The notes below the pieces were generated by a model. It had not been told where the DNA came from. It searched no databases and saw only the letters and a list, made by a program, of their open reading frames with translations. A stretch of DNA of 64,000 nt from Telmatactis stephensoni (taxonomy: Eukaryota > Cnidaria > Anthozoa > Actiniaria > Isophelliidae): assembly GCA_029948255.1 (NCBI GenBank), contig JALIZF010001495.1, positions 124,001 to 188,000 on the forward strand, in the 5' to 3' direction. Of the stretch, positions 10,803 through 23,087 are shown one piece after another; position 1 is the stretch's first letter; every line of letters starts with the position of its first letter. The position numbers and the translations under genes are program-made.

Positions 10803-11511
10803 AGACAAGGCGCAAAACTGAAAAAGTCGATCGCAAAAAGTGCAGAAGGCATTTTGGGGTAGAGGCTGGTAACATAACTATTCTAAACTAATTTTTCATG
10901 CTGAATCCGAATATGACTGTTACCAAGACGTATTCTGCAATCTTATACGTGTAAATGACGTATTTTGTGAATTACTACAGTCATTTCATACTAACGGCTT
11001 TTTCATGTAATTCCAAAAGTTCCCAAACTTAAAACCAATTACCATGGCTGGAAAGAGCATATCAAAATCAGTAAAACTGTGCAGTTTGAAGGATATCAGT
11101 TGAAAACTCAAGGAGATACGAATTTTCAAAAATCGAAATTTGTCTGTATCTCTTGGATAACTGTAAGTGTTTTCATACAAAATTTCGTTTTTTGAAAATT
11201 CGTATCTCCTTGAGTTTTCAACTTATATCCTTCAAACTGCACAGTTTTACTGATTTTGATATGCTCTTTCCAGCTACGGTAATTGTTTTTAAGTTTGGGA
11301 ACTTTTGGAATTACATGAAAAAGCCGTTAGTATGAAATGACTGTAGTAATTCACAAAATACGTCATTTACACGATAAGATTGCAGAATACGTCTTGGTAA
11401 CAGTCATATTCGGATTCAGCATGAAAAATTAGTTTAGAATAGTTATTGTTACCAGCCTCTACCCCAAAATGCCTCCAGGTATCTGATTTTTCGAAAATGC
11501 GCCTTGTCTAC
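10803..11511. mobile_element. Large foldback element (~0.7 kb)
   Basis: Two arms of about 330 bp are inverted copies with few differences, from AGACAAGGCGC at the left to GCGCCTTGTCT at the right, around a ~40-bp centre near 11150. The symmetry makes almost the same short peptide frame appear on both strands (minus at 10986, plus at 11153). That is a by-product of the foldback, not a gene. Confidence 0.85.
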
Positions 11512-12314
11512 CATTCGTGTGTTTTGACAGCAAATAGGGTAAACTTCGAAGAAATCTGATGGCTAAACGAAGTCGGTGACCCCCATTTTATCATTGCTTT
11601 GTTTATTTTTTACGTATGTTATTTTCTTTCATCATGACAAAATTTTAAAAAATTCTCGTCTAGAGATCTTTTGCCCATGAACGTCCTTAAATTCCATGAC
11701 ATTTTTTTACCATTTTTGGCTGTTTTCTCTCGATTTGTTTGCTTTATAAAAAGCTCACACTTCAAATGAGTGAAAAATACCGCCAAAAAAAATCAAACGA
11801 CCCTCATTCAGTAGAATAAGGCGACAGGGACCGAGCGAAGCAAATTAACTAATCAAAAGCCAGTCGCGGCAAAAAATGCTGTTTACATATACAGCTCCAA
11901 CAAAAATGCTTATGGCCCAATTTCGACAGCTTGTAGTCGGCAAATTGAAGCGAAAAGAAACTTTCTGTCCTTTTTCCAAACTATTCGATTTAAAATCAGT
12001 TCATGCGGTTCAAAGATACAAGTCACCTGATTCATTAATTGCATGCTTTCTTTCTGTAAAAGAAATTCAGTATTCCCGTCATGTACAGACACGCGTGCAT
12101 CCACCATAGCAGAAAAAACGTGAGAATCTTTTGCAAATTGTTTTGGTTTATTTGCGAGGAAAATAAGTTTTTCCTATATTACTTAATGCTTTTTGTTTTT
12201 TTTGTTTTTGTTTGTTTGTTTGTTGTAGTTGTATTAATGGCTCCAGTAAATAATGGGTTTATAGTCTACTTAGACTGATTTGTAGTATAGTAATTTGTAG
12301 TGCAGTAATTTATA
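11512..12314. other. Intergenic region without recognised genes
   Basis: AT-rich sequence with T-runs; no coding signal is recognised. Confidence 0.4.
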
Positions 12315-13012
12315 CTCAAGTACGTTAAGGCCTGGGTTGAAGGCCAATTACAGCTAAAATCGATTTATTTTTCTTCTGACCTCGTTTTTAGCTCAGTCCT
12401 CACCAAAATTTGCATGGATGCATAACTTCATGACCTTAACATTTTAGGATTAAAAGTTTGGGGATTTGGTGGTCACGTGACCTTGAACCTCACTTCGATA
12501 CACCCTCAAAATGTGAACTAAAATGGGGTGATGGCTATCAGCTGTACTTGAAATGTTGTAGCATTTTTTCAGTTCTCCCTCTAAGAGGTATATGAATCTG
12601 CCTTAACACCTGAACCACCATTGCTCATTTAGGAGATATTATCCAAAATAGGTCACGTGACCTGCTTGTTCAATCAAACATTTTCAAATATCTCCTAAAT
12701 GAGCAATGGAAGTTCAGGTGTTAAGGCAGATTCATATTTGTCCATCAGGGATAAGTGAAAATATACCACAATGTTTCAAGTACAGATGATAGCCATCACC
12801 CCATTTTAATTCAAAATCTTAGGATTCATGGAAGTGAGGTTCAAGGTCACGTGACCACCAAATCCCCAAACGTTTCACCCTAAAATCTTAAGGTCGTCAA
12901 GTTACATGCCTATGCCAATTTTTGTAAGTTTTGAAACGTAAACGACTACAGAACAAAAATAAATTGATTTTAGACCCCCCACAAAGAATTCCCAGGCCTT
13001 AACATGCTTGAG
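12315..13012. mobile_element. Foldback element with three GGTCACGTGACC palindromes
   Basis: The outer ends are CTCAAGTACGTTAAGGCCTG and its approximate reverse complement, so the ~700-bp unit folds on itself. GGTCACGTGACC occurs in the left arm (about 12471), near the centre (about 12651) and in the right arm (about 12845). No reading frame is present. Confidence 0.8.
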
Positions 13013-13017
13013 TAGTG

Positions 13018-13172
13018 TATTTTAAATGGTACGGACTGTGTAGCGGCAGCCCAAGGCGCCATCCTACGCTCACAGTCTACCATGCATGCATGTTCAGTAT
13101 ATGTTTTTGTAAAGCGCCTAGAGCAGATTTTGGATAGGCGCTATATAAATGATCATCATTATTATTATTATT
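13018..13172 (+). repeat. Short retroelement 3' tail with (ATT)n
   Basis: GCGCTATATAAAT is followed by an ATT repeat. This is a common 3' end of LINE/SINE copies in marine invertebrates (general knowledge). It is sandwiched between two foldbacks, and its 5' limit is uncertain. Confidence 0.4.
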
Positions 13173-13270
13173 ATTCCATAAGTCGGTCCCAGATCGCTCT
13201 CTGACGATCGGACCCGTGAGCGAAAAAATAGAAAATCGTCAGAGAGCCAACTGGGACCGACTTATGGAAT
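13173..13270. mobile_element. Small palindromic MITE
   Basis: ATTCCATAAGTCGGTCCCAG at the left is answered by its near-perfect reverse complement ending at 13270, with a second paired block (GCTCTCTGACGAT / CGTCAGAGAGC). The total is 98 bp. It lies just past the 3' end of the kinase gene. Confidence 0.75.
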
Positions 13271-13471
13271 CAGTCTAATAGTCTACTATGGTTTGCCAAT
13301 GTCTTCACAGGAAAAATAAAACCACAGTCTACAAAACAGTTGACATAATCCATAAATTTATTCAGGAAAAAAACAATTATTACTAAAATACCCTTCAATT
13401 ATTATTTACACTATTATCATTCTATATTTACAAAGTTTATTTACATGATTTCAATGTTTATTTGCATGACT

Positions 13472-16400
13472 TCAGCCTCTGCGAAACAGCCTCTGCCACA
13501 AATTTCGGCGTTCAGCCTTTTGAAACGGAGGAATCATTTCAGCAAATTTCTTCAAAGCATTACCAAGACGTGCAATTGGAAATGCCTGGTTAATAAAGCT
13601 GTGTTGTAGTAGTTCTTCAGCAGACAATCGTTTGCTAGGATTTTTCCTAAGGCATCCTTTGTATAAAAAGTTACGCAAGGTTTTTGAAGTCTCTTCTGGT
13701 TCTTGTAGTTTAGCGTGTCCTTGCATAACACGACGTTTTGCTGAGTATTCATTGCTTTCAAGTGCAGCTGGTGGCAGTCTTTGAATCATTTCAATGCAAA
13801 CGATACCCAAACTCCAAATATCCACCTACACAAACAAAAACATAAATGTTAGTTTATTTCGAATATTATTACTTTTCAAAGACCTTTTAATTTTATCCTT
13901 GCCATTTTTGTGCGTAGGTATTCAATGTCGCAAATTTTGCAAATTTGAAAAATAATTCAACAGCTGATACACGAAAATCAAACGCACGAAAGCACATCAG
14001 CGAACTTTGGTAAAGACTTTTATTAATGCAGCGCACATTTCATGTTTGTGTTTAGAGCGCGCGCGGGCGGCATCACCGGGCTTCCTGTGTTGTAAATATT
14101 TCAATTTACATAGCGCGGTTTTCCAAATATATTTATGAAGATAGTACTTTATGGAGGAAATTATATTTCTTATAGTAGCCTTACTTTGGAGTCAAACGGT
14201 TCTTTTCTCATCATCTCAGGAGCTATCCAATACAGGGTTCCCTTTACAAAATTATTTAGTAGGATCTGGCCAGGAGCAATCTTACTAACCAAACCCAAGT
14301 CAGCAATTTTTACCTGAAAGAAAATATTTCAAATTGGTACTTTTAATTTAAAAATTAACTATTCCAGCTTGCATACAGAATCATCCCAGAGCCCCACAGG
14401 CAAAGGCTAATTGTTTCAGTCAACTTTAATCTATTATTCCTCGACTAGGAGATAAATAAATAAATGGAAATAAAACAGACCGTAATAAAAAAGTAAACCA
14501 AGGCAAAGGTACAAATATAAATGTACATTGGAAGCACGATTTAGTTTTTTTGGTTTGTGTCCTCCAGACCGGTGCATGGTCGTGTTAACTAGAGCCGTGT
14601 TCGTATGAACGAGAAAAGGACCACGCCGCACAATGGTATCTTTAAACGCATTCCATTGACGAGACTATGCTGCTTTCACACATACGGAAACTGATCTAAG
14701 ATATAAGATGTTATTTTAACAGAGACGCAAACCAGTACAAATCAGTATACATGGCCTGGTTTTCCACTTGTTTCAACTTACAGCATAAAGCGGGAAAAGT
14801 TGAATCTAAATCCAAACTTGGATGGCAATAAGTCAAAATTGTAAAACCAATATTCCACTAACCTTTCCTTCCAGGCTGACCATAATGTTATGACTTTTAA
14901 TATCACAGTGTATGTAGCCTTTTCTGTGCATAAACGCTAGTCCTTCCAAACACTGTTTCATGACAGTAGCGATTAAATTCTCGCAGAGAATAAACATCCT
15001 GACTATCCTGTAAAGATCACAGCCATCAATGAACTCCATCACAATCCACACTTTGTTTGTGATGCAATAACATTCGTGGTAGCATACGATGTTGGGATGC
15101 GTACAATCTTTCAAAGCCTTCAATTCTTTCAACACACAACCCGTGTTATCACGACGACGAAAGAACTTTGTTTTCACTTTTTTGATGGCAACAATTTCCT
15201 GAAGAGAAACACCACAGTGTTAGTTAACGATATGCGTAACATGCATGACAAATCCCTGGTCAGGCTATGGGTTAGTTGGTTGGGAGAATCTCCTTCCATT
15301 ATCGTTAAATGTAATTACAACGATGCGGGTAATTCTTTCATTGTGATTCCAATATTGATTGGATTACCATTTGAATGCAATACATCTTTCCATGCAAAAT
15401 TATCCACAAGTCTGTCACAAGGGAAATTTCTTACATTTGTTTCAGTATTTGTAGCTTTGTATACTTTTCCAAATCCTCCACAACCAATTTGCGTCCAATC
15501 CACAAATTTCTTCTTTTCTTTGTTTTTGCTGACCAAGGTTGACAGTTCTTTCTTGTATTTCTGTAATTTAGTCGGTGATCGTCTGAATGGCATGCATGGT
15601 TTTTGGGAGATTTTATCTTGTAATGGGACAAGAGCTGTCAATAACATATTTAGTATTAGATAAATATGTAGAGTATCAACATAAAGATCTGTAATATCCT
15701 TGGGTACATTTCCATGTAAATGAATTCAGAACAAACCAACCAACCAACCAACCAACCAACCAACCAACCAACCAACCAACCAACCAACAAACAAACAAAG
15801 TGCAAAACTCACCTTTGTCGCAATTGGTGTTTTTACAAAAGAATCCTTTATGACGTCCAAAGATATCCATGCTGATATTTGACAACTGATACGCAAAAGA
15901 CGAAAACCCAAGAACATCCTGTATGGCAGCATCTGATGGAATTCCATCAACTTGTACTTTGTCATTAAAATGGACGCTACGATGTTTGGTGGTAATTATG
16001 TCATGAGACATCCATTCATCTAGTAGTAAAAGTAATTAAATCAGAGAAAATTATGTGTATAACTGTAAAATTCGTGCCGTGTCTTGATACAATTAGTGTT
16101 GGCCAACCAGAACGCTCAGATACCATACAGCACGACACGCCACTGAATTTTTCGTGGTCATAAGAAATCTGTTCTAACTGTGAATAGTGATGGTAAGTAT
16201 TCTACTAAGCATGAATACATTATGTACTGTGCTAAAACTACACTAACAACACAGGGAATATGAAATGTCATGTACTCTAATGTGCGCGTTTGACCTACTA
16301 CGATCGCTAAAACCTGCGTACTTTTCCTTACTGCAACTTGTCTTTTTTATACGATAATACTCGCAAGTTTCAGCAAGGCAGGTTTTTTTACAGTCAGGTG

Positions 16401-17486
16401 AAATCTGCTTTAGGACAGGATATTACCTTGACTTGTTAATAATTTACTAAGGCTCATGGGTGTTACATAAGTCAAGTCTGATGACAATGCTCTCTCACTG
16501 TTATCCATGGTACTTCCCACACGAGATTCAACATCGGGAATGTTTTCATCAACAAGACCTGAGGCAGCTAGACACAGTCTAGTAAACTCTGATAGTTTAT
16601 TGTTGTTTGAAGGCGTTACAGATTTGACACCAAGATCATTAAAGTTGATATCAAACTGACAGTTGACGTCCAGCTTTGAACGGGAACCAAATGAACCTGT
16701 AAAGAACCATTCTACATCAACACAATGTTATTAGTGAACATCGTGAAATATTCTGTTAAACTGACCTTTTCTGAAATGTTCCTCTTCATTTGAGAAAGAA
16801 TAGTGTTGTGATTGTAAATCCTGAAAATAAAATCACATGCAAACCGCTTATATGAAAACCGTAAAACTAAAAAGCGCAACGTTGCTTGGAATTATTATAT
16901 TTTGCACGCATATTTTCATCCAGCGCGAGTAGCCTTGTGGACCACCTGTAAAATTGGGTACCCTGTCTTAGAAACAAGAGCGCGCTCTCCTCAGGGTTCA
17001 CGTCATTTGCGCGCGCTCTGTTTCTTTACTCTATTTCTATGACAACGCGGCAAAAGTTTTCCAGCTTGATTTTTAAGATTTTTTTACAAAGAAAACTAAT
17101 ACAGTAGTGCTTTGAAAATTTTGACACTGCATGACATAATTATATATAAGGATTGCTGAACTATGCAATGTTTTTCGGTTCCAAGTCAGAATTGTTTTTT
17201 AGCTTTGCAATATAAGTTTGATTCCGGTCTCTGTTGCGCTACCAAATTTTTAAAGCTCATCGCGCACTGGAACGTTTTTAAAACCTGTTTCATTCAGTAA
17301 AATGAGATAATTGGAATAGGTCGACATATCCGTATCTCTTCATTGTAGTATTGGGCGGAATGAAAAATCGAAATTTGCCGCAACGCGAATAATTAATAAA
17401 GTCTAAACCTGTCTTACCTTCACACAGCTTCTGATATTCGCGGACTCGCCCTTCACACTAACACCTTTTGAACTTTTTCCACCCAT
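13472..17486 (-). CDS. STE20/PAK-like protein kinase, predicted N-myristoylated (539 aa)
   Basis: Eight coding exons in transcript order: 17486-17418, 16820-16766, 16696-16427, 16019-15813, 15634-15435, 15198-14863, 14313-14185, 13825-13472. Every junction is GT/AG and the frame stays open to the stop. The N-terminus MGGKSSKG fits a myristoylation signal, suggesting membrane attachment. Residues ~42-240 are Ser/Asn-rich with no recognised domain. Kinase motifs: glycine loop GCGGFG (251-256), VAIK Lys273, αC Glu292, catalytic HCD (364-366) with Lys368 and Asn371, DLG (384-386), APE (410-412), and VDIWSLG (423-429), which is close to PAK/STE20 kinases. HCD lacks the usual Arg (a non-RD kinase). 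Other catalytic residues are present, so activity is plausible. Minus-strand AATAAA-like signals lie just downstream, about 13437-13462. The exact family is uncertain. Confidence 0.88.
14590..14698. mobile_element. Degenerate TAGAG-type MITE in a kinase intron
   Basis: It begins TAGAGCCGTGTTCGTATGAA and ends in a diverged inverted copy finishing GATCTA. It is related to the 10532/20304/49383 family but decayed. Confidence 0.55.
15735..15799. repeat. (AACC)n microsatellite in a kinase intron
   Basis: A run of AACC/CCAA tetranucleotides of roughly 60 bp directly beside the exon ending at 15813. Its minus-strand reading (Gly-Trp-Leu-Val repeats) is not coding. Confidence 0.95.
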
Positions 17487-18054
17487 ATTGGATATTTTTC
17501 TTTGAAAACTTTAAGCAATTCAACCAAACAAGTTTGTTTGCCGCAGCAGAAAATAGCACGTCTGAACTCAATGAAGTCAAAACGCAAAATGAGGAGCGAG
17601 ATGTAGTGACGTCATAAAGAGTTCATTACGACGTAAAGAGATCGCGCTTCTATGATGATGCAGTGATTTTGTTCAGCGGCTGCTCGGGAATGCTTTGAAA
17701 ATTAAAGCATATAAATGACCAAATTGCTACAAAATTTTGCTTTTTGATGATACCTTCTGTTATCTATTATGACAATGTGTGTATTTTTTTCTGATTTAAG
17801 AGAAAAGTTTGTATTTCAGGTGAAATAACGGCCTTGCTGTTCTGCACTGTTAATCCTAAACCCCCTAAAAACACAAAACAACATGAAATGTGCGCAGTGC
17901 GCAGATTGAAGAAACAAGCTAATTATGGACTGTAACCATGTTTCATGCAAGTAAATACTTAAGCGCATTTAACTCTGCCACTGATTGTCCTCATGTGCCA
18001 TGGTGTTGACCAACCAAACACGGCCCACTGAACCAAGTGCTTTATTCAAAATCA
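17487..18054. other. Kinase 5' flank / promoter region
   Basis: It lies directly upstream of the kinase start codon and should hold its promoter. No TATA box or specific site could be assigned. Confidence 0.4.
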
Positions 18055-18333
18055 TATATAGCTATTTTATAAAAAGGTTGACCGGGTGAATGGTGAGTGG
18101 CAATCGGCGAATGGTGATTGCACGACCGAAAGGAAGTTTGGGGTAACAAGAATTGCTTTATTTTCATTAATTAAGAAAGACATTGTTGGACAAAGTGGTG
18201 AATAGGCGATTCATATCTCCGTGCCGGAGAGTGGTCTAATAGTGTAACCACAATTCCTTTCGGTCGTGCAATCACCAATCGCCATTCGCCATTCGCCGTT
18301 CGCCCCGTCAACCTTTTTTGAAATAGTTATATA
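18055..18333. mobile_element. Inverted-repeat element, TATATA terminal family (member 2)
   Basis: Arms of about 75 bp: TATATAGCTATTTTATAAAA then GGTTGACCGGG, mirrored at the right by CCCCGTCAACC then GAAATAGTTATATA. An inner palindromic pair is TTGCACGACCGAAAGGAA / TTCCTTTCGGTCGTGCAA. Non-coding. Confidence 0.75.
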
Positions 18334-18530
18334 CAACAACTGCTTTTTACTATAGAATTGCTAGGATGTGCATTAAAGAATGAAACACGGCAGCTTCAAA
18401 AAATGGCGACGGCAGATAAAGAAAACAACGTTCAAATGTTTAGCACTTTTATTGTTGAAATATTCATATGAAATATGCATGTTCAAATGCGCATGAAATC
18501 CTAATACACTCAAACACACTCCTTACTACA

Positions 18531-18887
18531 TATATTCCTGTTTCAACAAAGGGTGTCGGAGCCAAAGGCGACAGGGAATAGGCTATAGGTAACAGTCAAT
18601 ACGCGATAAGCGATAGGAGGTCATTCCAAGATTCAAGAATAGCTAAAATGACTTTTGTTTCTTAGTATTATTCTTACCCACTAATACCCAGGTTAGCGTT
18701 GAGATATCCATCGTTATTTGTAGTCGGCAAAACCATTTTAAAGATCTCGATGTTTTATGTTTAATTGTATGCCCATAATTTGTTTTCGTCTTGGAATGGC
18801 ATCGCCCGGCCTACTGCTGATCGCCTACACCTTTTCTCCATCACCTTTGGCTCTGACAAGGCTTTTTTGAAATATAATAGGTATATA
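18531..18887. mobile_element. Inverted-repeat element, TATATA terminal family (member 3, diverged)
   Basis: The left TATATTCCTGTTTCAACAAA and the GTCGGAGCCAAAGGCGACAG block pair imperfectly with the right CACCTTTGGCTCTGAC and GAAATATAATAGGTATATA. It is the same family as 3285, 18055 and 22386. Confidence 0.6.
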
Positions 18888-20303
18888 TTCTCAATTTTTG
18901 TCTTTTTCATCCAGTTGGGCCTTTAAGCTGTCGCGTCGCGTGATTTTCACCGTTCGTTGTTGATTTCAGAATACGCAAAAAATCGCTCGTGTAGGCGCGG
19001 CTTGAAGCTGTGAGAGACAGCAAAACTGACTTAAAAAGTCAATTATATAATTATCACAAATACCTTGAAAGTCCACTCATTTCCAATGAAGAATTGTTTC
19101 CAAGTCTTGTATGAACATAAAAGCTTTTGAAACTTTCAAAAACTTACTTCCAAGAAGTAATTTTGTAGTCCAAAACCAGCACCGTTTCAAGTAAACGTGA
19201 GCGATTTTCATTCTTCATTCAATTCATGGTATGAATATTGCTAGGCGATCAGCGACCAATCACGTGCAAGTAATTGTGCCCCGAATTACGCTTCGTTAAA
19301 CAGGAACGCATGTCAATGCAAGGGAACTGTTGTAGGGATCTCTGAGGTCGGGAACTACACGAAGCTAGAGACTTAATTCTTGGTTTTACTGTTAAATCTT
19401 CTTTAATCATGCTCTTGTTCTAACAACTCTCCTGTCAAAACTGAGCTACATAGATTTACACTATTAAAACTTGCATCTATCTAAAGCGAAACATTTAACT
19501 TTCTAAACTAGCAAAAACATTTCCATTTTAGGAAAACGGCTTCAGTTACAAACTTTGACACTTGCTGCAAAGGGAAATTCCCCTGGCTAAGTTAACCTTG
19601 GACTTCGAACAACTTTCTAGTTACGAAACTTACTGATTGCCCAGAATAACTATCAGCAAGGTCAATGTGTCAATCAAATTGACACATTTGTTAAATTTAC
19701 ACAGTTACGAAGCTACAACAATATATATACTAGACTATAAAAATTACTAAAACTATACTGAAAAGGCGTGGAATAACACAAGTTTTGACCGGCCTTGCGT
19801 CTTCGTTTGAACATCAACTTGCATCGACTTGCGAGCAGTTTGAGCGTGCTCAGATTTGATAGCAAGTTAATGCAAGTTTTGACTCGTTTGAACGCTCGCA
19901 ATTTGTTTTTCGTATTTTTTTGTCCGAACTTAGTTCTACACATTGCCTCTCTCACAAATAGTTCAAACAAAAACCAAACTGATTTTCTCCTTGTCCTTCA
20001 GGTAGCTGACTTATATCAAAAGTTTAGGAAAAACTTGCACTATGAATTGCGTTAGGCGGGGTTCAAACGAGACGACCAAGTCCCAAGTCAAAACTTGCGT
20101 TGACTTGCATCGACTTGCGTTCTAGTTTGAAACGGGACCATAAGGCCGAAAAAAGCCCTCCTTGATTAGCCAATCAGAATCAAGTAATTGTCCTCTATAT
20201 TACAAGCCCTAAAATAGCTTTCTACGGTATTTTTTGAGAATAGAGTGTTTTTATTTAACTCGTGTCGGCGAAAGACAGTTGAATTACAGAGCGCACTATA
20301 AGC
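18888..20303. other. Intergenic region, no genes recognised
   Basis: It contains scattered inverted fragments of a CAACTTGCATCGACTTGCG-type repeat (about 19790-20115, both orientations) and a short palindrome around TGTGTCAATCAAATTGACACA near 19667. Short frames here lack protein character. Confidence 0.4.
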
Positions 20304-20438
20304 TAGAGCAGTTTTCGTATGAGTGTGAAACCGACCGCCCTGTACCTCGACTGTGTCAGTAAAAACATTTGAAATTCCTGCCGTAACCGTGCCTTGACCG
20401 CGCCGTGTCGTTTTCATAATCATACGAAATCTACTCTA
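20304..20438. mobile_element. TAGAG-type MITE, member 2
   Basis: 135 bp, from TAGAGCAGTTTTCGTATGAG to ATACGAAATCTACTCTA, with internal CCGT iterations. It is somewhat shorter than the 149-bp members. Confidence 0.8.
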
Positions 20439-22385
20439 GGAGATAATGAACAATAGAAAACAAGGGGTTTAGAGTCTACTACTAACTATTATAAGCATAC
20501 TATTTTTTCACGGGTTAAATAAAAAAAACTCTTATTCTTGAAATCGGAACATAGATTTGTTAAAATTAAAATAGTGTTTTTGTTTTTAAGGGCAAAACGA
20601 TAACACGATACAAGTTACCAAACTTCAGGGTGAAGATGGTTCATTAAAACCGAAAACGTAATTTGGTAACTTGTATCGTGTTATCGTTATGCCCTTAAAA
20701 AACAAATACCATAGAATGGAGAAGACAAATCATAAAATAGTCATTTTTCTTTCACGGTCAAAAGAAAATTACTCTGGAATTGTGCGCAGTACGTAGAAGG
20801 TGCGAATGCAAAACAACACGAGAGGAGCCTCGACTGTATAAGTAGATATAAGTAATAATTACGTACACGCCTTGTGATTCTTGTCAGGTTTTTATCACCT
20901 GTAAATATATGAAGGCCTGTGGTAAGTAGGATTGTGGTAAACTAATATAGGGATTGCCGCTGTGTTTAATTCATTTAGTTATATAGTTCTAATAGTCACG
21001 CAGGGTTGAAGCTTTTTGTCCACTGGTTTTGTCCACATTTTCCACTAAATGCCACCGAGTTTGTTTTAAGTTTAAGTTTAGGGTTTTGATTGGTAACGTT
21101 ATGTATTTAGATTAGTTTAAGAGGTATTTCAACTAAGAGGAAGTGGATTACAAAGAAGCAAAACAACGCTGTAAAACATTAATAAGCCAGTGGAAAATTT
21201 CAGCATTCAACAGGAAAACGATTCAACGATTTATTTGCAAAGTTATTGAATTAATTTATAAATGAAATAAGAATGGCATTAGAAATAAAATCTTTTATAA
21301 CTCCAAAAAAGAACTTATTTGTTCTCAAATATTCAAAATTTCATCAGTAATATTTACCAGCACATTTGGACTAGAATTTGTTCCAGCTCATGGAAAGACA
21401 ATACATTGCAGATGTTCCATAGTTTTGGCACCTTGCTAATTCAAGTCCCAATGTTTACATAAGGTAACTGGTAGCTTTGTTGTCGCCACGAAGTATAATG
21501 TAAATATTTTTTTGTCAAATTTTTTACACTGGATCAATTTTTCTGAAGTTTGATGTTAACTCATCTACTTAGGGGCCGCGGAGACGGGAGAATAGGTGGA
21601 CTAAACCCCCCCCCCCCCCCCCCCCCCACTTTCGGTACTACCTAGTCAAATGTTCTGTTTAAAAACTTTTTTGATTGGATAGTCTTCTTTATTTTCAAAT
21701 GCTAGCCCCTCCTCTCTCCCACTTTTCAAGGTGCTCCGCGGTCCCTGCTACTCTAGTTGAATGAAAAGCTTTTAAAAATTTATTCGCCTCAAAAGCTAGA
21801 TTAATATTTATTTCTGACGGGAGGATAGACTATTCAAGGGCACCTGCTTCTAAAAGGTTATTCAAGATTAGATTTAGCGTTTTATGCATGGTAGGTTTTT
21901 ACGGTAGTTGAATATGATTAGCTGAAAGAAAGTTGGGTTAAGATAGCAAAACAATGCCTTTAAAAATTAAACCGGTGAAAAATTTTCAAACCGGCCACAA
22001 CTGACAATTGAACCTTCTGTAAGCGACTACCCAAATGTCAAGTCTACTGAAGTGGTTATTGCTTCTGGGGGTTGGTTCCCTATGAGAGGTCTCAACTTAG
22101 ATTTAGAAAACTGGTTGAGAGGTAGTTGCAAGTACTATGAGGTTCGATTAGTATGAGACAAATTGAAAGCAGGAGTCCACTTCATAGAAATACAGTAGAA
22201 CCACGATAACTCGAACTCCCGAAAGCTAAAAATATTGTGAGATAGTAGGGCTCGAGAATATCGATAGTAAATGATTGCAAAAATGACTCAAGAGAAAAGG
22301 GTTTGTGTAGGAGATAGCGAGAGTTAGCGGGGTTCTAGTGCAATGTAATTCCATTCGAGCCATATTTTACCATGGGTACATGAAG
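20439..22385. other. Intergenic region with a long stem-loop and a poly-C tract
   Basis: No genes were recognised. A strong stem-loop spans about 20588-20698 (arms ~35 bp, including CGATAACACGATACAAGTTA). A poly-C run of about 20 lies at 21607-21628. The rest is AT-rich and unassigned. Confidence 0.5.
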
Positions 22386-22662
22386 TATATACACCTATCT
22401 CCAAAGACCCCAACCTGAGGATACGCGACTCACCCGAAAGAAAGTATGCGAAAAAATTATTAAACCAATAAAAGTACATAAACAAAAAGACGACATCCAC
22501 ATCTAGCCTGCTTTACCCTTATGCAACACAGAACTTCATTTCTTGACAAAAGCCGCAAAATGAGTTACGTTTTGCATCTACCCACGCTCCCTTTCGGTCT
22601 AGTCGTGTGTGCTTTAGGTCAGTCTCGGCTTCCGACAATTTTTTGTGAAATAGGCGGTGTAT
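22386..22662. mobile_element. Inverted-repeat element, TATATA terminal family (member 4)
   Basis: The left end TATATACACCTATCTCC carries inner GCGACTCACCCGAAAG. The right end carries CCTTTCGGTCTAGTCGTG then GTGAAATAGGCGGTG. Both inner blocks match member 1 at 3285, in the opposite order. Confidence 0.6.
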
Positions 22663-23087
22663 TTCGGTCGTCCGAAACTCCACCACTATTGACTGGAATG
22701 TTTTATTATATTTACACTACTGTGTTCACAACGAAGCACTCTAATTTACACAATACCCTTATCACTATACTGTAAAGTTTGAGATGACAAATACAGCGGC
22801 CTATTTGCATCAATCATTTTCGCTGACTATAAATAGAAAGATATATAGAAAATAATAATATATAACTACAAATTATATTAGTTTCAGTAAAGGTATGTAT
22901 TAGCTTTCTTTCTTTCTTTCTTTCTGTCTACCTTTCTTCAGTATCTGTTCACGCATCCACATTTGCAGCACAGGAAATAATCAATATATAATTCGCATCA
23001 ATTACTAGTACTTTTCTTAATGACGTACAACTAGTGATAAAATCATTTTTTGTAGCACATCAGTACGTGTGTTTACGCCTCGCCCCT
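22663..23087. other. 3' flank of the GPCR gene
   Basis: Non-coding AT-rich sequence with a short (CTTT)n run at about 22904-22925. Confidence 0.5.

Noticed and set aside
10986..11335. Two near-identical ~60-codon frames on opposite strands
   Set aside because: They are mirror products of the foldback arms at 10803-11511, not a conserved peptide.
15076..15663. 195-codon plus-strand frame
   Set aside because: It lies antisense to two kinase exons whose splice sites, phases and catalytic motifs are convincing; the plus-strand product has no recognisable domain.
15734..15800. CRISPR-like or other spaced repeat arrays
   Set aside because: Repeats here and elsewhere are microsatellites or inverted repeats without unique spacers, and the window is eukaryotic.
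15676..15812. Gly-Trp-Leu-Val repeat extension of the kinase exon
   Set aside because: It is intronic AACC repeat read past the GT donor at 15812; the true exon ends at 15813.
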